Assembly (NCBI RefSeq): GCF_000421345.1
Contig: NZ_ATWV01000012.1
Location: 47,488 to 111,487 of the forward strand
Length of the DNA: 64,000 nt
DNA from: Treponema bryantii NK4A124
GTDB lineage: Bacteria > Spirochaetota > Spirochaetia > Treponematales > Treponemataceae
Reading direction: 5' to 3'
The notes beneath the pieces were generated by a model, which did no database searches, was not told where the DNA came from, and was given only the letters and a program-made list of their open reading frames with translations. How positions within the stretch are numbered: position 1 is the stretch's first letter; every line of letters begins with the position of its first letter. Made by a program: the position numbers and the translations under genes. Below, piece by piece: positions 36,135 to 45,797 of the stretch.

Positions 36135-36164
36135 CAATTCATAAATGATTAAGTCCTGACTTTT

Positions 36165-36197
36165 CCGGCTGTACCTCTCGTGCAGCCGGTTTTTTTT
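36165..36197 (+). terminator. Rho-independent terminator after the outer-membrane protein gene
   Basis: CCGGCTG (36165-36171) pairs with CAGCCGG (36183-36189), followed by eight T. Confidence 0.9.
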
Positions 36198-36260
36198 ATA
36201 AAAAACTCCATTCTGCACAATTCACTCCAATCTGCAATTTAATTTTCTGAAAATAGATAA

Positions 36261-36322
36261 GTTAGTCTTGACTAATTTACAACAGATTTTTATCTTAATT
36301 TATTAAGTTAGTAAGTACTAAC
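36261..36322 (+). promoter_or_regulatory. Promoter with two operators for ABC pair 3
   Basis: GTTAGT-CTTG-ACTAAT (36261-36276) contains the -35 TTGACT (36268-36273); 17 bp later is TATCTT (36291-36296). GTTAGT-AAGT-ACTAAC (36307-36322) lies just downstream of the start site. Confidence 0.8.
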
Positions 36323-36338
36323 ATTATAAGAGGTTTAT

Positions 36339-38213
36339 ATGTCTAATAACAAAAGTAATCGTCCTGTACCTAAAAAGACAGCAACCTTTAAGGCAGCTCA
36401 CCGCGGTCTTATCAGCTGGATTTTTTATTTTGCAGGAAGTAAAAAAGGGCAGTACATCGTTAGTGTATTCTTTGCTCTTTTAAGTGTGGCCTGCTGTATT
36501 GCACCATATTTTATAATTGCACGAATTGTTCAGCAGCTTATGGCTGGGGTTCGTGACTGGCAGCTCTTTTTGAAGGAGTGTGGTATTACAGCTCTTTTCT
36601 GGTTTGGCAATGTGCTTTTTCATGCAATTTCTACAAGCATGAGCCATATCGCAACCTTTAATTTGCTTGGCAACATCAGAAAATCAATGTGCGACAAGCT
36701 CACACGTCTTCCGCTTGGAACTGTTCTTGATATGCCGTCTGGCGCGCTCAAGAGTACAATTATAGAAAGAATCGACAGTATGGAAACAACGCTCGCTCAT
36801 ATTGTTCCTGAATATACTTCGAACATCATTTTGTCAATTGTTCTGGTTGTTTATCTTTTTGTTCTGGATTGGCGTCTTGCCCTTGCCTGCATGGCGGTTC
36901 TGCCCGTGGGCCTTATTGCAATGTGCTTTATGTTGAAGGATGGTGATAAACGTTTTAAGTTTGCTCTGGATAAGACAAAGGCTTTGAACGATACTGCTGT
37001 TGAATATATTAACGGTATTGAAGTTATCAAGGCTTTTGGAAAATCTAAGTCCAGCTACGAGCGTTTTGTTGTCGCTGCTCAAGAAGGATCTGCCTGCTAT
37101 GTTGAATGGATGCGTGACTGCATCTGGCCTCATGCCGTTGCAACCGTTGTGACTCCGACTTTGCTTTTCTCACTTCTTCCAATCGGCGGCTTTATGTTCC
37201 TGAAAGGTGCTATTGATGCTTCACTTTTTATCACAGTGATTGTTCTTGCAGTCAGCGCAATTCAGCCATTTTTGATTGCCTTTACCTATCATGATGATAT
37301 TGCAAAAGCCGGCGCAATTTTCGGCGAGGTTGGTGCCATCATGACTCTGGATGAACTTGAGCGCCCGGAAGTTGATGTTAAGAAGCCTGCCGATAACTCA
37401 ATCGTACTAAAAGATGTGCATTTTTCTTATCATAAACAAAATGAACCACACGGATTCGAAACGTCTAACGACGTTTCTGATAATAAAAAAGATTTTGCGT
37501 TAGCAAAATCCAATCCGTGTGGCAATGAAATATTGCATGGGGTTTCAATGAGTTTGCCACAGGGAAGTTACACCGCCTTTGTTGGACCAAGTGGTTCCGG
37601 AAAATCTACAATTGCCCGCCTCATTGCTTCACTATGGGATGTTGATTCAGGCAGCGTAGAAATTGGCGGCGTTAATATCAAAGATTTGTCTCTTCAGGAA
37701 TACAACAGCCGCGTTGCTTATGTCAGCCAGGACAACTTCCTCTTTGATATGAGCGTTCGCGAAAATATCCGTCTTGGCCGTCAGAATGCGACAGACGCCG
37801 AAGTAGAAGAAATTGCCCGCAAGGCCGGCTGTTATGATTTTATCATGTCGCTTGAAAATGGCTTTGATACAGTTGTTGGCGGCAGCGGTGCTCACTTGAG
37901 CGGTGGCGAACGTCAGCGAATTGCAATTGCCCGTGCCATGATGAAGGATGCCCCAATCGTAATTCTCGATGAGGCTACAGCTTATACAGACCCTGAAAAC
38001 GAAGCAATCATTCAGAAGTCTGTTGCTCAGCTCGTAAAGGGAAAGACATTGATCGTTATTGCTCACCGTCTTTCAACAGTAAAAGATGCAGATAAACTCT
38101 ATGTAATCAAAGACGGCGTAATCGACAGCGAAGGAACTCACGAAGAGTTACTGGCTCAGAATGGTCTTTATAAAAAGATGTGGGAAGCTCATATCGAGTC
38201 TAAGGATGAATAA
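36339..38213 (+). CDS. ABC transporter half (A subunit of pair 3) with repeat-encoded linker
   Basis: 624 residues, the longest of the A subunits. Six-helix membrane domain, then ATPase domain with GPSGSGKST, HLSGGERQR, VILDEATAYTD and AHRLST. Just before the ATPase core, residues encoded by 37446-37526 (GFETSNDVS...DFALAKSNPCGN) come from nested inverted repeats and explain the extra length. ATG 36339 follows AGAGG. First gene of an operon with its B subunit and a ZIP transporter, under two operators. Probable heterodimeric transporter of a metal chelate. Confidence 0.88.
   Translation: MSNNKSNRPVPKKTATFKAAHRGLISWIFYFAGSKKGQYIVSVFFALLSVACCIAPYFIIARIVQQLMAGVRDWQLFLKECGITALFWFGNVLFHAISTSMSHIATFNLLGNIRKSMCDKLTRLPLGTVLDMPSGALKSTIIERIDSMETTLAHIVPEYTSNIILSIVLVVYLFVLDWRLALACMAVLPVGLIAMCFMLKDGDKRFKFALDKTKALNDTAVEYINGIEVIKAFGKSKSSYERFVVAAQEGSACYVEWMRDCIWPHAVATVVTPTLLFSLLPIGGFMFLKGAIDASLFITVIVLAVSAIQPFLIAFTYHDDIAKAGAIFGEVGAIMTLDELERPEVDVKKPADNSIVLKDVHFSYHKQNEPHGFETSNDVSDNKKDFALAKSNPCGNEILHGVSMSLPQGSYTAFVGPSGSGKSTIARLIASLWDVDSGSVEIGGVNIKDLSLQEYNSRVAYVSQDNFLFDMSVRENIRLGRQNATDAEVEEIARKAGCYDFIMSLENGFDTVVGGSGAHLSGGERQRIAIARAMMKDAPIVILDEATAYTDPENEAIIQKSVAQLVKGKTLIVIAHRLSTVKDADKLYVIKDGVIDSEGTHEELLAQNGLYKKMWEAHIESKDE
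37446..37526. repeat. Nested inverted repeats inserted in frame in an ABC gene
   Basis: Outer arms CCACACGGATT / AATCCGTGTGG (37446-37456, 37512-37522); inner GAAACGT/ACGTTTC (37458-37464, 37471-37477) and GATTTTGC-GTTA-GCAAAATC (37491-37510). The last 36 bases recur exactly at 39227-39262. Confidence 0.85.
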
Positions 38214-38215
38214 TT

Positions 38216-40000
38216 ATGTTTAGTACATTGATAAAATTTTTCAAATTCTGTGATGAAGAAAACCGTAAAAAGTTTACAGGTTCGATTTTTGTAGGAATCT
38301 TGAACTCGCTTTTTATGGCGTTTAGAATTGCTGCGGTAGCCGTTATGCTCCGCGGAGTTATTGGTACTGCTATCGAAGGTCAGCCTTTTGAAACAAAAAC
38401 AATCTGGCTTTCCTTCGGCATTATGTGTGTTAGTATGATTGGTGGAATCATCACCCGTAAAATAACTGCAATGTGGCAGTGCGAAGGCGGCTACAGAACC
38501 TGCGCAAAAAAGCGTATCGAAATTGCCGAGCATCTGCGCTATCTGCCTATGGGTTATTTCAACGAAAACAGTCTTGGTGAAATTACGTCAGTTACAACTA
38601 ACACGATGGAATCAGTTGGTGACGTAGCAACCCGCGCAGTTATGATGGTTTTCCAGGGCCTGCTCGATACTTCACTTATTATCGTGATGCTCTTTTTCTT
38701 TGACTGGAGAATTGCCCTTGTTGGCCTTGCAGGTTTTGCCCTTTTTGAGTTTGTAAACTTTTTCATGCGCTTTGCAGTAAAGAATATTTCTGCAGATAAG
38801 ATTCGTGATGACGCTGCAGAAATCGGAAAGGTTCTTGAATATATTCAGGGAATCGCAGAAGTTAAGGCTTATAACCTTGTTGGTAAGCGTAGCCGCGAGC
38901 TTAACGACGTTATCAACCGCAGAAAAAAGACTCTTGTAAAAATGGAGATGCGCTGTATCCCGGTTTCAAATATTCAGTCTCTGGTTGCAAAGCTTAGCGG
39001 CGTTGCCATGATGATTACTTCTTTGTACTTTTATCTTGCGGGCAGTATGACCCTTGCAGACTGTGCAACAATGCTTGTTTGTTCTTTCATGCTCTTTAAT
39101 GCTCTTGAAGCCGGCGGAAACTATTCTGCACTTTTGAGAACAATTGATCTTGGTGTTACTAAAGCAAGTGCTATACTTGCACTGCCAACTATGAACATTG
39201 ACGGTACAACTGAAAATAATAAAAATGATTTTGCGTTAGCAAAATCCAATCCGTGTGGCAATCCTCTCATCCAGGCCAGCAATATCGACTTCGCCTACGA
39301 CAAGCGCAAAATCATCGACAATATTTCCCTCTCAATTCCGGAGCACAGCACTACTGCCATCGTCGGTCCAAGTGGCGGCGGTAAAACAACCTTCTGTCAT
39401 CTTCTTGCCCGCTTCTGGGATGTAGACAAGGGAAGTGTCACTCTGGATGGAAAAGATGTCCGCGATTACAGCATGGATAACCTTATGAAAAACTACAGCT
39501 TTGTTTTCCAGAATGTTTATCTCTTCCACGATACAATCGCAAACAACATCCGCTTTGGCCAGCCGGAAGCTCCGATGGAAAAAGTTATTGCCGCTGCAAA
39601 AAAGGCCTGCTGCCACGACTTTATCAGCCAGTTGCCGAACGGCTACGACACAGTAATAGGTGAGGGCGGTGCAAGCCTCTCTGGCGGCGAACGTCAGCGT
39701 ATCTCAATTGCCCGTGCCATCATGAAGGATTCTCCAATCATCATTCTTGATGAAGCTACAGCAAATGTAGACCCGGAAAACGAGCGAGACCTCATGAAAG
39801 CCATCGCAGAACTCACCCGCGAAAAGACAGTTATCATGATTGCCCATCGATTAAAGACTGTTCGCAATGCAGACCAGATTGTCGTAATAGACAAGGGCCG
39901 CATAGCCGAGCAGGGTAAGCACGAAGAACTTGTCGCAAAAGGCGGAATCTACGCGAGATTTATCGACTCGCGTAAAGAAGCAGTTTCCTGGAAATTGTGA
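38216..40000 (+). CDS. ABC transporter half (B subunit of pair 3) with repeat-encoded linker
   Basis: 594 residues. Membrane domain, then ATPase domain with GPSGGGKTT, SLSGGERQR, IILDEATANVD and AHRLKT. ATG 38216 is two bases after the A subunit stop. The linker carries DFALAKSNPCGN from a 36-bp repeat (39227-39262) identical to part of the insert in its partner. It is the paralogue of the genes at 1-1708 and 14886-16643. A ZIP transporter follows 12 bp downstream. Confidence 0.88.
   Translation: MFSTLIKFFKFCDEENRKKFTGSIFVGILNSLFMAFRIAAVAVMLRGVIGTAIEGQPFETKTIWLSFGIMCVSMIGGIITRKITAMWQCEGGYRTCAKKRIEIAEHLRYLPMGYFNENSLGEITSVTTNTMESVGDVATRAVMMVFQGLLDTSLIIVMLFFFDWRIALVGLAGFALFEFVNFFMRFAVKNISADKIRDDAAEIGKVLEYIQGIAEVKAYNLVGKRSRELNDVINRRKKTLVKMEMRCIPVSNIQSLVAKLSGVAMMITSLYFYLAGSMTLADCATMLVCSFMLFNALEAGGNYSALLRTIDLGVTKASAILALPTMNIDGTTENNKNDFALAKSNPCGNPLIQASNIDFAYDKRKIIDNISLSIPEHSTTAIVGPSGGGKTTFCHLLARFWDVDKGSVTLDGKDVRDYSMDNLMKNYSFVFQNVYLFHDTIANNIRFGQPEAPMEKVIAAAKKACCHDFISQLPNGYDTVIGEGGASLSGGERQRISIARAIMKDSPIIILDEATANVDPENERDLMKAIAELTREKTVIMIAHRLKTVRNADQIVVIDKGRIAEQGKHEELVAKGGIYARFIDSRKEAVSWKL
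39227..39262. repeat. 36-bp repeat in ABC gene, copy of 37491-37526
   Basis: Contains the perfect hairpin GATTTTGC-GTTA-GCAAAATC followed by CAATCCGTGTGGCAAT. In frame; it encodes the same peptide at the same linker of the paralogous partner. Confidence 0.85.
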
Positions 40001-40012
40001 TATAATTAATCT

Positions 40013-40792
40013 ATGAATTATATTATTGCAAAAGGACTTTTAATTCCTTTTTTAGGAACAGCACTTGGTTCAGCTCTTGTTTTCTTTATGAAAAAGGAGC
40101 TGGACTCTCGTATTCAAAAAATGCTTTCAGGTTTTGCGGCCGGCGTTATGGTGGCCGCATCTGTCTGGAGCCTTCTCATTCCGTCAATGGAGATGTCCAG
40201 CGACTGCGGCAGACTGGCCTTTATTCCGGCAGCAGTGGGATTCTGTCTTGGAATGATTTTCCTTCTCATTCTGGATAAAACTGTTCCACATATGCACCTT
40301 GATGAAACTCAGGAAGGTGTAAAAAGCAATCTTCAAAAAACTACAATGATGGTACTTGCCGTTACCCTTCATAATATTCCGGAGGGAATGGCCGTTGGTA
40401 TTTTGTATGCGGGCTGGGCTTCCGGTTCTGCCCAGATTACCGAGGCTGGTGCTCTCAGTCTTGCTTTGGGTATTGCGATTCAAAACTTTCCTGAAGGTGC
40501 TATCATTTCCATGCCGCTTCATTCAAAGGGGCTGTCTAAAGGAAAAGCCTGCTGGTACGGAGTTCTGTCTGGAGTTGTTGAGCCTGTAGCCGGCTTCCTC
40601 ACAATTCTTCTTGCCAGCCTTGTTATGCCGGTGCTTCCATACTTCCTGAGTTTTGCCGCTGGTGCTATGATTTATGTCGTAGTAGAAGAGCTTGTGCCTG
40701 AAATGTCAGAGGGCGAGCATTCTGATTGGGGAACAATTGCCTTTATGCTTGGCTTTGCTTTGATGATGATTCTGGATGTTGCCCTTGGCTGA
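40013..40792 (+). CDS. ZIP family metal transporter
   Basis: 259 residues, eight membrane helices. Helix IV has HNIPEGMAVG and helix V QNFPEGAIISMPL, the paired metal-site motifs of ZIP/ZupT/GufA proteins; HMHLDE in the loop could also bind metal. ZIP proteins import Zn(II), Fe(II) or Mn(II). It starts 12 bp after ABC pair 3 with a weak site, so it is in the operator-controlled operon. Iron or a broad divalent specificity is the best guess from context. Confidence 0.9.
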   Translation: MNYIIAKGLLIPFLGTALGSALVFFMKKELDSRIQKMLSGFAAGVMVAASVWSLLIPSMEMSSDCGRLAFIPAAVGFCLGMIFLLILDKTVPHMHLDETQEGVKSNLQKTTMMVLAVTLHNIPEGMAVGILYAGWASGSAQITEAGALSLALGIAIQNFPEGAIISMPLHSKGLSKGKACWYGVLSGVVEPVAGFLTILLASLVMPVLPYFLSFAAGAMIYVVVEELVPEMSEGEHSDWGTIAFMLGFALMMILDVALG

Positions 40793-40809
40793 TTAGTCCG
40801 GGCATCATT

Positions 40810-41721
40810 TTATTTCAAATGACTTTTAAGAGCCTCAATGTAAGCATTTGCATAGCGGGAAAGATTCATAGACTTTCTCGTGATGTAGCCTACGGTCATA
40901 TGTTCCTTGCAGTCCAGAGGGCGGGCAATAATTTCAGGACCGTTAAGTTCATGGCTGATAATACCTGAACAAATAGTGAATCCATCAAGACCAATCAAAA
41001 GATTAAACAAAGTGGCGCGGTCTCGTACCTGTATGCTTTTCGGGCAGTCAAAATCAATTTCAGTAAGAGGCTCTTCTGCAAAATAAAAGGAATTAAAATC
41101 CCCCTGCTCATAAGTCAGATATGGAAAATCCACGAGGTCTATAAGTTTAATTTTTTTCTTTTTTGCAAGCGGATTTTTTTTAGAAATAAATACATGCAGT
41201 GGTGCAGTAAAAAGAGCTTCAAATGCAAGATTGTTCTTTTTAATTAATTTTGTGATTACGTTTTCATTTCGGCTTGAAAGATAAAGTACTCCGATTTCAC
41301 TTTTCAAGTGTGCGACATCTTCAATAATTTCATGGGTCTGAGTTTCCCGTAAAGTAAAATTATATTCATTTCCGCCAAAGGTCCGTATCAGGTCTACAAA
41401 AGCATTTACAGCAAAAGAATAATGCTGGCAGCTTACAGAAAAAATTGTATTTCCTATGGATGCATTTTCAGATTTAAAGCGATCTTCCAGCAGGCTTGCC
41501 TGTTCAAGTACCTGTCGGGCATAAGATAAAAATTCATCGCCTTCATTTGTAATTGTAACACCTTTATTTGAACGGGAAAAAATAGTAATTCCCATTTCTG
41601 CTTCAAGCTCACGGATTGCGGCGGTAAGGCTTGGCTGTGAAACAAAAACTCGTCTGGAGGCTTCTGTTATGTTACGGCTGTCTGCAACTGCAACGACATA
41701 TTTTAACTGTTGTAAGGTCAT
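40810..41721 (-). CDS. LysR-family regulator of methionine synthesis (MetR/MtaR-like)
   Basis: 303 residues. A winged helix-turn-helix (about 1-60; TEASRRVFVSQPSLTAAIRELE) precedes a two-lobed co-inducer domain. ATG 41721 is preferred over a 12-codon longer frame because it starts at the LysR consensus MTLQQLKYVV. It is divergent from metE-metF. The intergenic dyad ATAGTT-AAA-AACTAT (41756-41770) is like the MET-box of the streptococcal LysR regulators MetR/MtaR. It probably activates metE-metF in response to homocysteine or a methionine precursor. Confidence 0.85.
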   Translation of the reverse strand: MTLQQLKYVVAVADSRNITEASRRVFVSQPSLTAAIRELEAEMGITIFSRSNKGVTITNEGDEFLSYARQVLEQASLLEDRFKSENASIGNTIFSVSCQHYSFAVNAFVDLIRTFGGNEYNFTLRETQTHEIIEDVAHLKSEIGVLYLSSRNENVITKLIKKNNLAFEALFTAPLHVFISKKNPLAKKKKIKLIDLVDFPYLTYEQGDFNSFYFAEEPLTEIDFDCPKSIQVRDRATLFNLLIGLDGFTICSGIISHELNGPEIIARPLDCKEHMTVGYITRKSMNLSRYANAYIEALKSHLK

Positions 41722-41754
41722 GGAAATATGATACCAAAATTGATAAAAAAGCGC

Positions 41755-41771
41755 CATAGTTAAAAACTATG
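41755..41771. promoter_or_regulatory. MET-box-like dyad in the lysR-metE intergenic region
   Basis: CATAGTT-AAA-AACTATG, a perfect 17-bp dyad located about 90 bp upstream of the metE start. Spacing and arms fit the streptococcal MetR/MtaR consensus. Confidence 0.7.
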
Positions 41772-41859
41772 ACAAAGTGTTTGAAAATAGTATTTTTCTT
41801 GAGCAAAAAAAATCTATATACTTGCCATTATTAAACATAGTAAAAAGGTAGGTAAATCT

Positions 41860-44130
41860 ATGGCAGCAAAAACATCAGTAATCGGTTTTCCAAGAATAGG
41901 AAAAAATCGTGAATTAAAATTCGCAAGTGAAAAATATTTTAAAGCAGAAATCTCTGCAGAGGAACTTGAAAAAACAGCAGAGGAGCTTCGTGCTTACGGC
42001 TGGAAAAAAATGTCTGAAGCAGGAATTACTTTTATCCCTTCAAATGATTTTTCTTTTTATGACAATATGCTTGATACAGCCTTTTTGCTGGGTGCGATTC
42101 CTGAACGTTATAAGGCTCTGGGCTTAAGTCCTCTTGAAACTTATTTTGCCGCTGCGCACGGTTACCAGGGTGGAGCAGGAGATGTAAAGGCTCTGCCTAT
42201 GAAAAAATGGTTTAATACAAACTATCATTATATTGTTCCGGAACTGACTGATGATATGAATATTACAGTTAGTGAAGATAACAAGGCCCTTTCAGAATTT
42301 AACGAAGCAAAGTCGCTTGGAATAAAAACTGTTTCTTCTGTAATCGGTCCATATACTTTCCTACATCTTGCAACTTATACAGGAGAAAAGAAAGCTGAAG
42401 ATTTTGCGGCAGACTTTGTTAATGCTTATGTTCAGCTGACAAAATACCTTTCTGCGGCAGGTGCAGAGTGGATTTCTTTCGCAGAGCCGGCTCTTGTTTT
42501 TGATGTTACAGATGATGAAAAGTCTTTGTTTGTATCAATTTATAAAAAACTTATTGCAAAACTTCATTCAGATGCAAAAATAAAAATCAGCCTGCAGACT
42601 TACTTTGGAGATATACGCGATGTGTATAAGGAAGTATGTCAGCTTGGCTTTGATGCAATAGGACTAGACTTTGTAGAAGGAAAGAAATCTTTTGAGCTTG
42701 CAGAGAGCAGCTTCCCTGAAAATACTCTTTTACTTGCAGGACTTGTAAACGGAAAAAATATCTGGCGTGCAGATTATCAGAAAAAAAATGAAGTGCTTGC
42801 AAAGCTTTCTGAAAAGATAGAGAAAGATAATATCGTTATTGGAACTTCATGTTCACTTCTGCATGTTCCTTATACAACTTCATCGGAAGAAAAACTTGAA
42901 CAGAACATCCTTGAACATTTTGCTTATGCAGAAGAAAAAATCATTGAGTTGAAGGAACTTGCCTCTGGAGATACTTCGGCATTCGAAGCAAACAAAAAAT
43001 TATTTACAGGCCAGCGTGTGGAAAAAGATGAGTCAGTTCAGAAAGCCCTTTCAGAAATTACAGAAGCAGATTTTGTGCGTAAACCTGATTTTGCAGAACG
43101 CGAAAAAATCCAGCACGAAGCATTTAAACTTCCTCTTTTCCCAACAACCACAATCGGAAGTTTTCCTCAGACAAAAGAGGTCCGTGCAAATCGTGCTGCC
43201 TATAAAAAAGGCAGTATTACACGCGAAGAGTATGTAAAGTTTAATCAGAAAAAAATAACAGAATGCATAAAGCTGCAGGAAGAACTTGGACTTGATGTTC
43301 TTGTTCACGGTGAGTTCGAACGTAACGACATGGTTGAATATTTTGGAAGTCAGCTTAAGGGATATATATTTACACAAAATGCCTGGGTTCAGTCTTATGG
43401 AACCCGCTGTGTAAAACCTCCTGTAATCTGGGGTGATGTTAGCCGTAACAAACCAATGACAGTTGAGTGGTCTGTATATGCTCAGAGTCAGACAAAGAAA
43501 ATCATGAAGGGTATGCTTACAGGTCCTGTAACAATTTTGAACTGGTCTTTCCCACGTGAAGATATCAGCCTGAAAGAGCAGACACATCAGATTGCCCTTG
43601 CCATTCGCGAAGAAGTTTTAGATCTGGAAAAAAACGGAATCAAAATCATTCAGATTGATGAAGCTGCCCTCCGTGAAAAGCTTCCGCTCCGTCACTCAGA
43701 CTGGCATACAGAATATCTGGACTGGGCTATTCCAGCCTTCCGTCTTGTTCATTCAAAAGTTCAGCCACAGACACAGATTCACACTCATATGTGTTACAGC
43801 GAGTTCAACGATATCATCCGCGATATAGACGCAATGGATGCAGACGTAATTACCTTTGAAGCAAGCCGTGCAGATCTCAAAATTCTTGATGCACTTAAAG
43901 AAGCAAATTTCAGAACAGAGGTTGGACCCGGAGTTTATGATATCCATTCGGCACGAGTTCCTTCCGTTGAAGAAATTACGGAAGCCCTCAAAAAAATGCT
44001 TGGTAAAGTTCAGAAAGAAAAGCTCTGGGTAAATCCGGATTGTGGACTCAAAACCCGTGGTGAAGAAGAAACTGTAGCAAGTCTTAAAAATCTTGTTGCT
44101 GCTGCAAAAGCATTGAGGGCAGAGGCATGA
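41860..44130 (+). CDS. metE: Cobalamin-independent methionine synthase
   Basis: 756 residues, full length, with two barrel halves. The C-terminal barrel has the zinc ligands in HTHMCYSEF (about 641-649) and [10 protein letters not shown] (Cys about 727), plus the GPVTIL and [12 protein letters not shown] methyltetrahydrofolate-binding regions. It transfers a methyl group from methyl-tetrahydropteroyl-glutamate to homocysteine. It overlaps metF by 4 bp (ATGA), the gene that makes its methyl donor. Controlled by the divergent LysR gene. Confidence 0.97.
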   Translation: MAAKTSVIGFPRIGKNRELKFASEKYFKAEISAEELEKTAEELRAYGWKKMSEAGITFIPSNDFSFYDNMLDTAFLLGAIPERYKALGLSPLETYFAAAHGYQGGAGDVKALPMKKWFNTNYHYIVPELTDDMNITVSEDNKALSEFNEAKSLGIKTVSSVIGPYTFLHLATYTGEKKAEDFAADFVNAYVQLTKYLSAAGAEWISFAEPALVFDVTDDEKSLFVSIYKKLIAKLHSDAKIKISLQTYFGDIRDVYKEVCQLGFDAIGLDFVEGKKSFELAESSFPENTLLLAGLVNGKNIWRADYQKKNEVLAKLSEKIEKDNIVIGTSCSLLHVPYTTSSEEKLEQNILEHFAYAEEKIIELKELASGDTSAFEANKKLFTGQRVEKDESVQKALSEITEADFVRKPDFAEREKIQHEAFKLPLFPTTTIGSFPQTKEVRANRAAYKKGSITREEYVKFNQKKITECIKLQEELGLDVLVHGEFERNDMVEYFGSQLKGYIFTQNAWVQSYGTRCVKPPVIWGDVSRNKPMTVEWSVYAQSQTKKIMKGMLTGPVTILNWSFPREDISLKEQTHQIALAIREEVLDLEKNGIKIIQIDEAALREKLPLRHSDWHTEYLDWAIPAFRLVHSKVQPQTQIHTHMCYSEFNDIIRDIDAMDADVITFEASRADLKILDALKEANFRTEVGPGVYDIHSARVPSVEEITEALKKMLGKVQKEKLWVNPDCGLKTRGEEETVASLKNLVAAAKALRAEA

Positions 44131-45008
44131 GAATATCTGATATTCTAAACAGCAAAAGAGTCTCTCTTTCTTTTGAGGTATTTCCGCCAAAAAAGAAAGA
44201 GGCTCTGGAATCAATCAAAAAAACGGCAGTGTCTCTTACCCAGCTTAAGCCAGATTTTATCAGCGTAACTTTTGGCGCAGGAGGAAGTACAAAGGGCTAC
44301 ACTGCAGAAATTGCAGAGGCAATAGAAAATAACGCTACTACTTCGCTGGCCCATCTTACCTGCGTGCGTTCTACAAGCGAGGCACTGAAAAATACCATTG
44401 ATGATTTGAAGAGCAGGAATATAAAAAATGTTCTTGCACTGCGGGGAGATTTTCCAAAGGATGCAGTAACAGGTGAAAATATTTTTCCATCTGGTTATAA
44501 GCATGCTTCAGATCTGGTAAAGTTGCTCAAGCAGGAAGGAATGTGTGTCGGCGGAGCCTGCTATCCTGAAGGACATCCGGAAAGCCGCAGTCACGAGGCA
44601 GATATTGAACAGTTAAAATACAAGGTTGATGCCGGTGTCGATTTTCTGACAACACAAATGTTTTTTGATAATGACATGCTCTATTCATTTTTGTATCGTC
44701 TGCAGTCTGCCGGAATTCATGTTCCGGTGCTTGCAGGAATCATGCCGATTACAAATGCAAACCAGGTAAGCCGCATGATTGATTTGTCGAACGCCTTTAT
44801 TCCCCGCAAGCTTCTGGCAATCTGCGACCGTTTCCGTGACTCTCCGGAAGCAATGATGCAGGCAGGAATTGCCTATGCGACGGATCAGATAATTGATTTG
44901 ATTTCAAATGGGGTTCGCGGAATTCACATTTATACAATGAACAAACCGGAAATAGCGCAGGCGATAATTCATAATGTTGATGATATTATTAAAGCTATAA
45001 ATGATTAA
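44127..45008 (+). CDS. metF: 5,10-methylenetetrahydrofolate reductase
   Basis: 293 residues. [10 protein letters not shown] at the N-terminus carries the catalytic Glu; LRGDFP and TQMFFDN complete the FAD and folate signatures of MetF. It makes 5-methyltetrahydrofolate for MetE. It is translationally coupled to metE by ATGA and converges with the tetR gene, the stop codons overlapping by 3 bp. Confidence 0.96.
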   Translation: MRISDILNSKRVSLSFEVFPPKKKEALESIKKTAVSLTQLKPDFISVTFGAGGSTKGYTAEIAEAIENNATTSLAHLTCVRSTSEALKNTIDDLKSRNIKNVLALRGDFPKDAVTGENIFPSGYKHASDLVKLLKQEGMCVGGACYPEGHPESRSHEADIEQLKYKVDAGVDFLTTQMFFDNDMLYSFLYRLQSAGIHVPVLAGIMPITNANQVSRMIDLSNAFIPRKLLAICDRFRDSPEAMMQAGIAYATDQIIDLISNGVRGIHIYTMNKPEIAQAIIHNVDDIIKAIND

Positions 45009-45637
45009 TGCTCTTCGCAGGGAATGCCCATCATGTGCATCATTCCATAGCGGGTAAAGGCTTCAATATTTTCTATGTATTGGAAAGCAGCCTTTTTTGA
45101 CATTTTATGAGTAATAATTTCTACAAAGGCATTGATGACGGTAGATGCAATAAAATGCACCGTCATCTTGTCTATTTTTTTTGAGGAAATCTTGTTCTTA
45201 TACATCCAGCCAAAAGTTTCTTCGCAGTTTTTAGTGTATAGTTCGCAGATTTCTTCCTGAAAGTGTTCGTGAGTAGAGCCTGAAGCTTTTGTAAGCAAAA
45301 GAGTAAAGGTGTCGAAGTTATCAAAAATATAATTTAACAGTTCATTAGTTGATTCTTTTTCCTGATCAAAATGTTCCTGTGAAACCAGATTGTCCAGGTC
45401 AAGATGATGCGAAGAATCAGCCAGCATAACAGTTTGAGTCGTAAAAGCGATTGCCTGATCTACAAGGGCACAAAAGAGGGCATCCTTATCCTTAAAGTGG
45501 CGGTACATGGCGCCGGTAGTGAGGCCTGCATTCGCTGCAATTGTACGCAGGGAGGCATTTACAAAGCCCTTTTCGAGAAATTCATTTTTAGCGCTTTCCA
45601 GTATTTTTGCCTTTGTTTCAGCAGCCGATTCGCTCAT
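45005..45637 (-). CDS. TetR-family repressor
   Basis: 210 residues. The N-terminal TetR helix-turn-helix (about 8-55; ILESAKNEFLEKGFVNASLRTIAANAGLTTGAMYRHFKDKDALF) is clear, followed by a helical ligand-binding domain. It is divergent from the RND export operon. Four GATAACA-N-TGTTATC dyads in the 160-bp space between them are its likely binding sites, controlling both itself and the exporter. The inducer is probably a hydrophobic compound exported by the operon. Confidence 0.88.
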   Translation of the reverse strand: MSESAAETKAKILESAKNEFLEKGFVNASLRTIAANAGLTTGAMYRHFKDKDALFCALVDQAIAFTTQTVMLADSSHHLDLDNLVSQEHFDQEKESTNELLNYIFDNFDTFTLLLTKASGSTHEHFQEEICELYTKNCEETFGWMYKNKISSKKIDKMTVHFIASTVINAFVEIITHKMSKKAAFQYIENIEAFTRYGMMHMMGIPCEEH

Positions 45638-45680
45638 GGGCCTATTCTATATCGGAAAATCAATAAAAGTCAACAAATTC

Positions 45681-45783
45681 TGATAACAATGTTATCAAAA
45701 TTCACGAAATTCTATTGACAAGATAACACTGTTATCATTAATATCTGTTAACGATAACAGTGTTATCTAATAACGGTGTTATC
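45681..45783. promoter_or_regulatory. Four TetR operators over the RND-operon promoter
   Basis: GATAACA-N-TGTTATC dyads at 45681-45697 (with flanking T/A), 45722-45736 and 45753-45767, and a slightly degraded copy AATAACG-G-TGTTATC at 45769-45783. They surround TTGACA (45715-45720), 18 bp and TAATAT (45739-45744). Confidence 0.85.
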
Positions 45784-45797
45784 AGAAGGAGAATAAT

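Noticed and set aside
41772..41859. SAM riboswitch or T-box in the metE leader
   Set aside because: The leader is under 90 nt and shows no conserved core of either class; the MET-box and LysR explain control.
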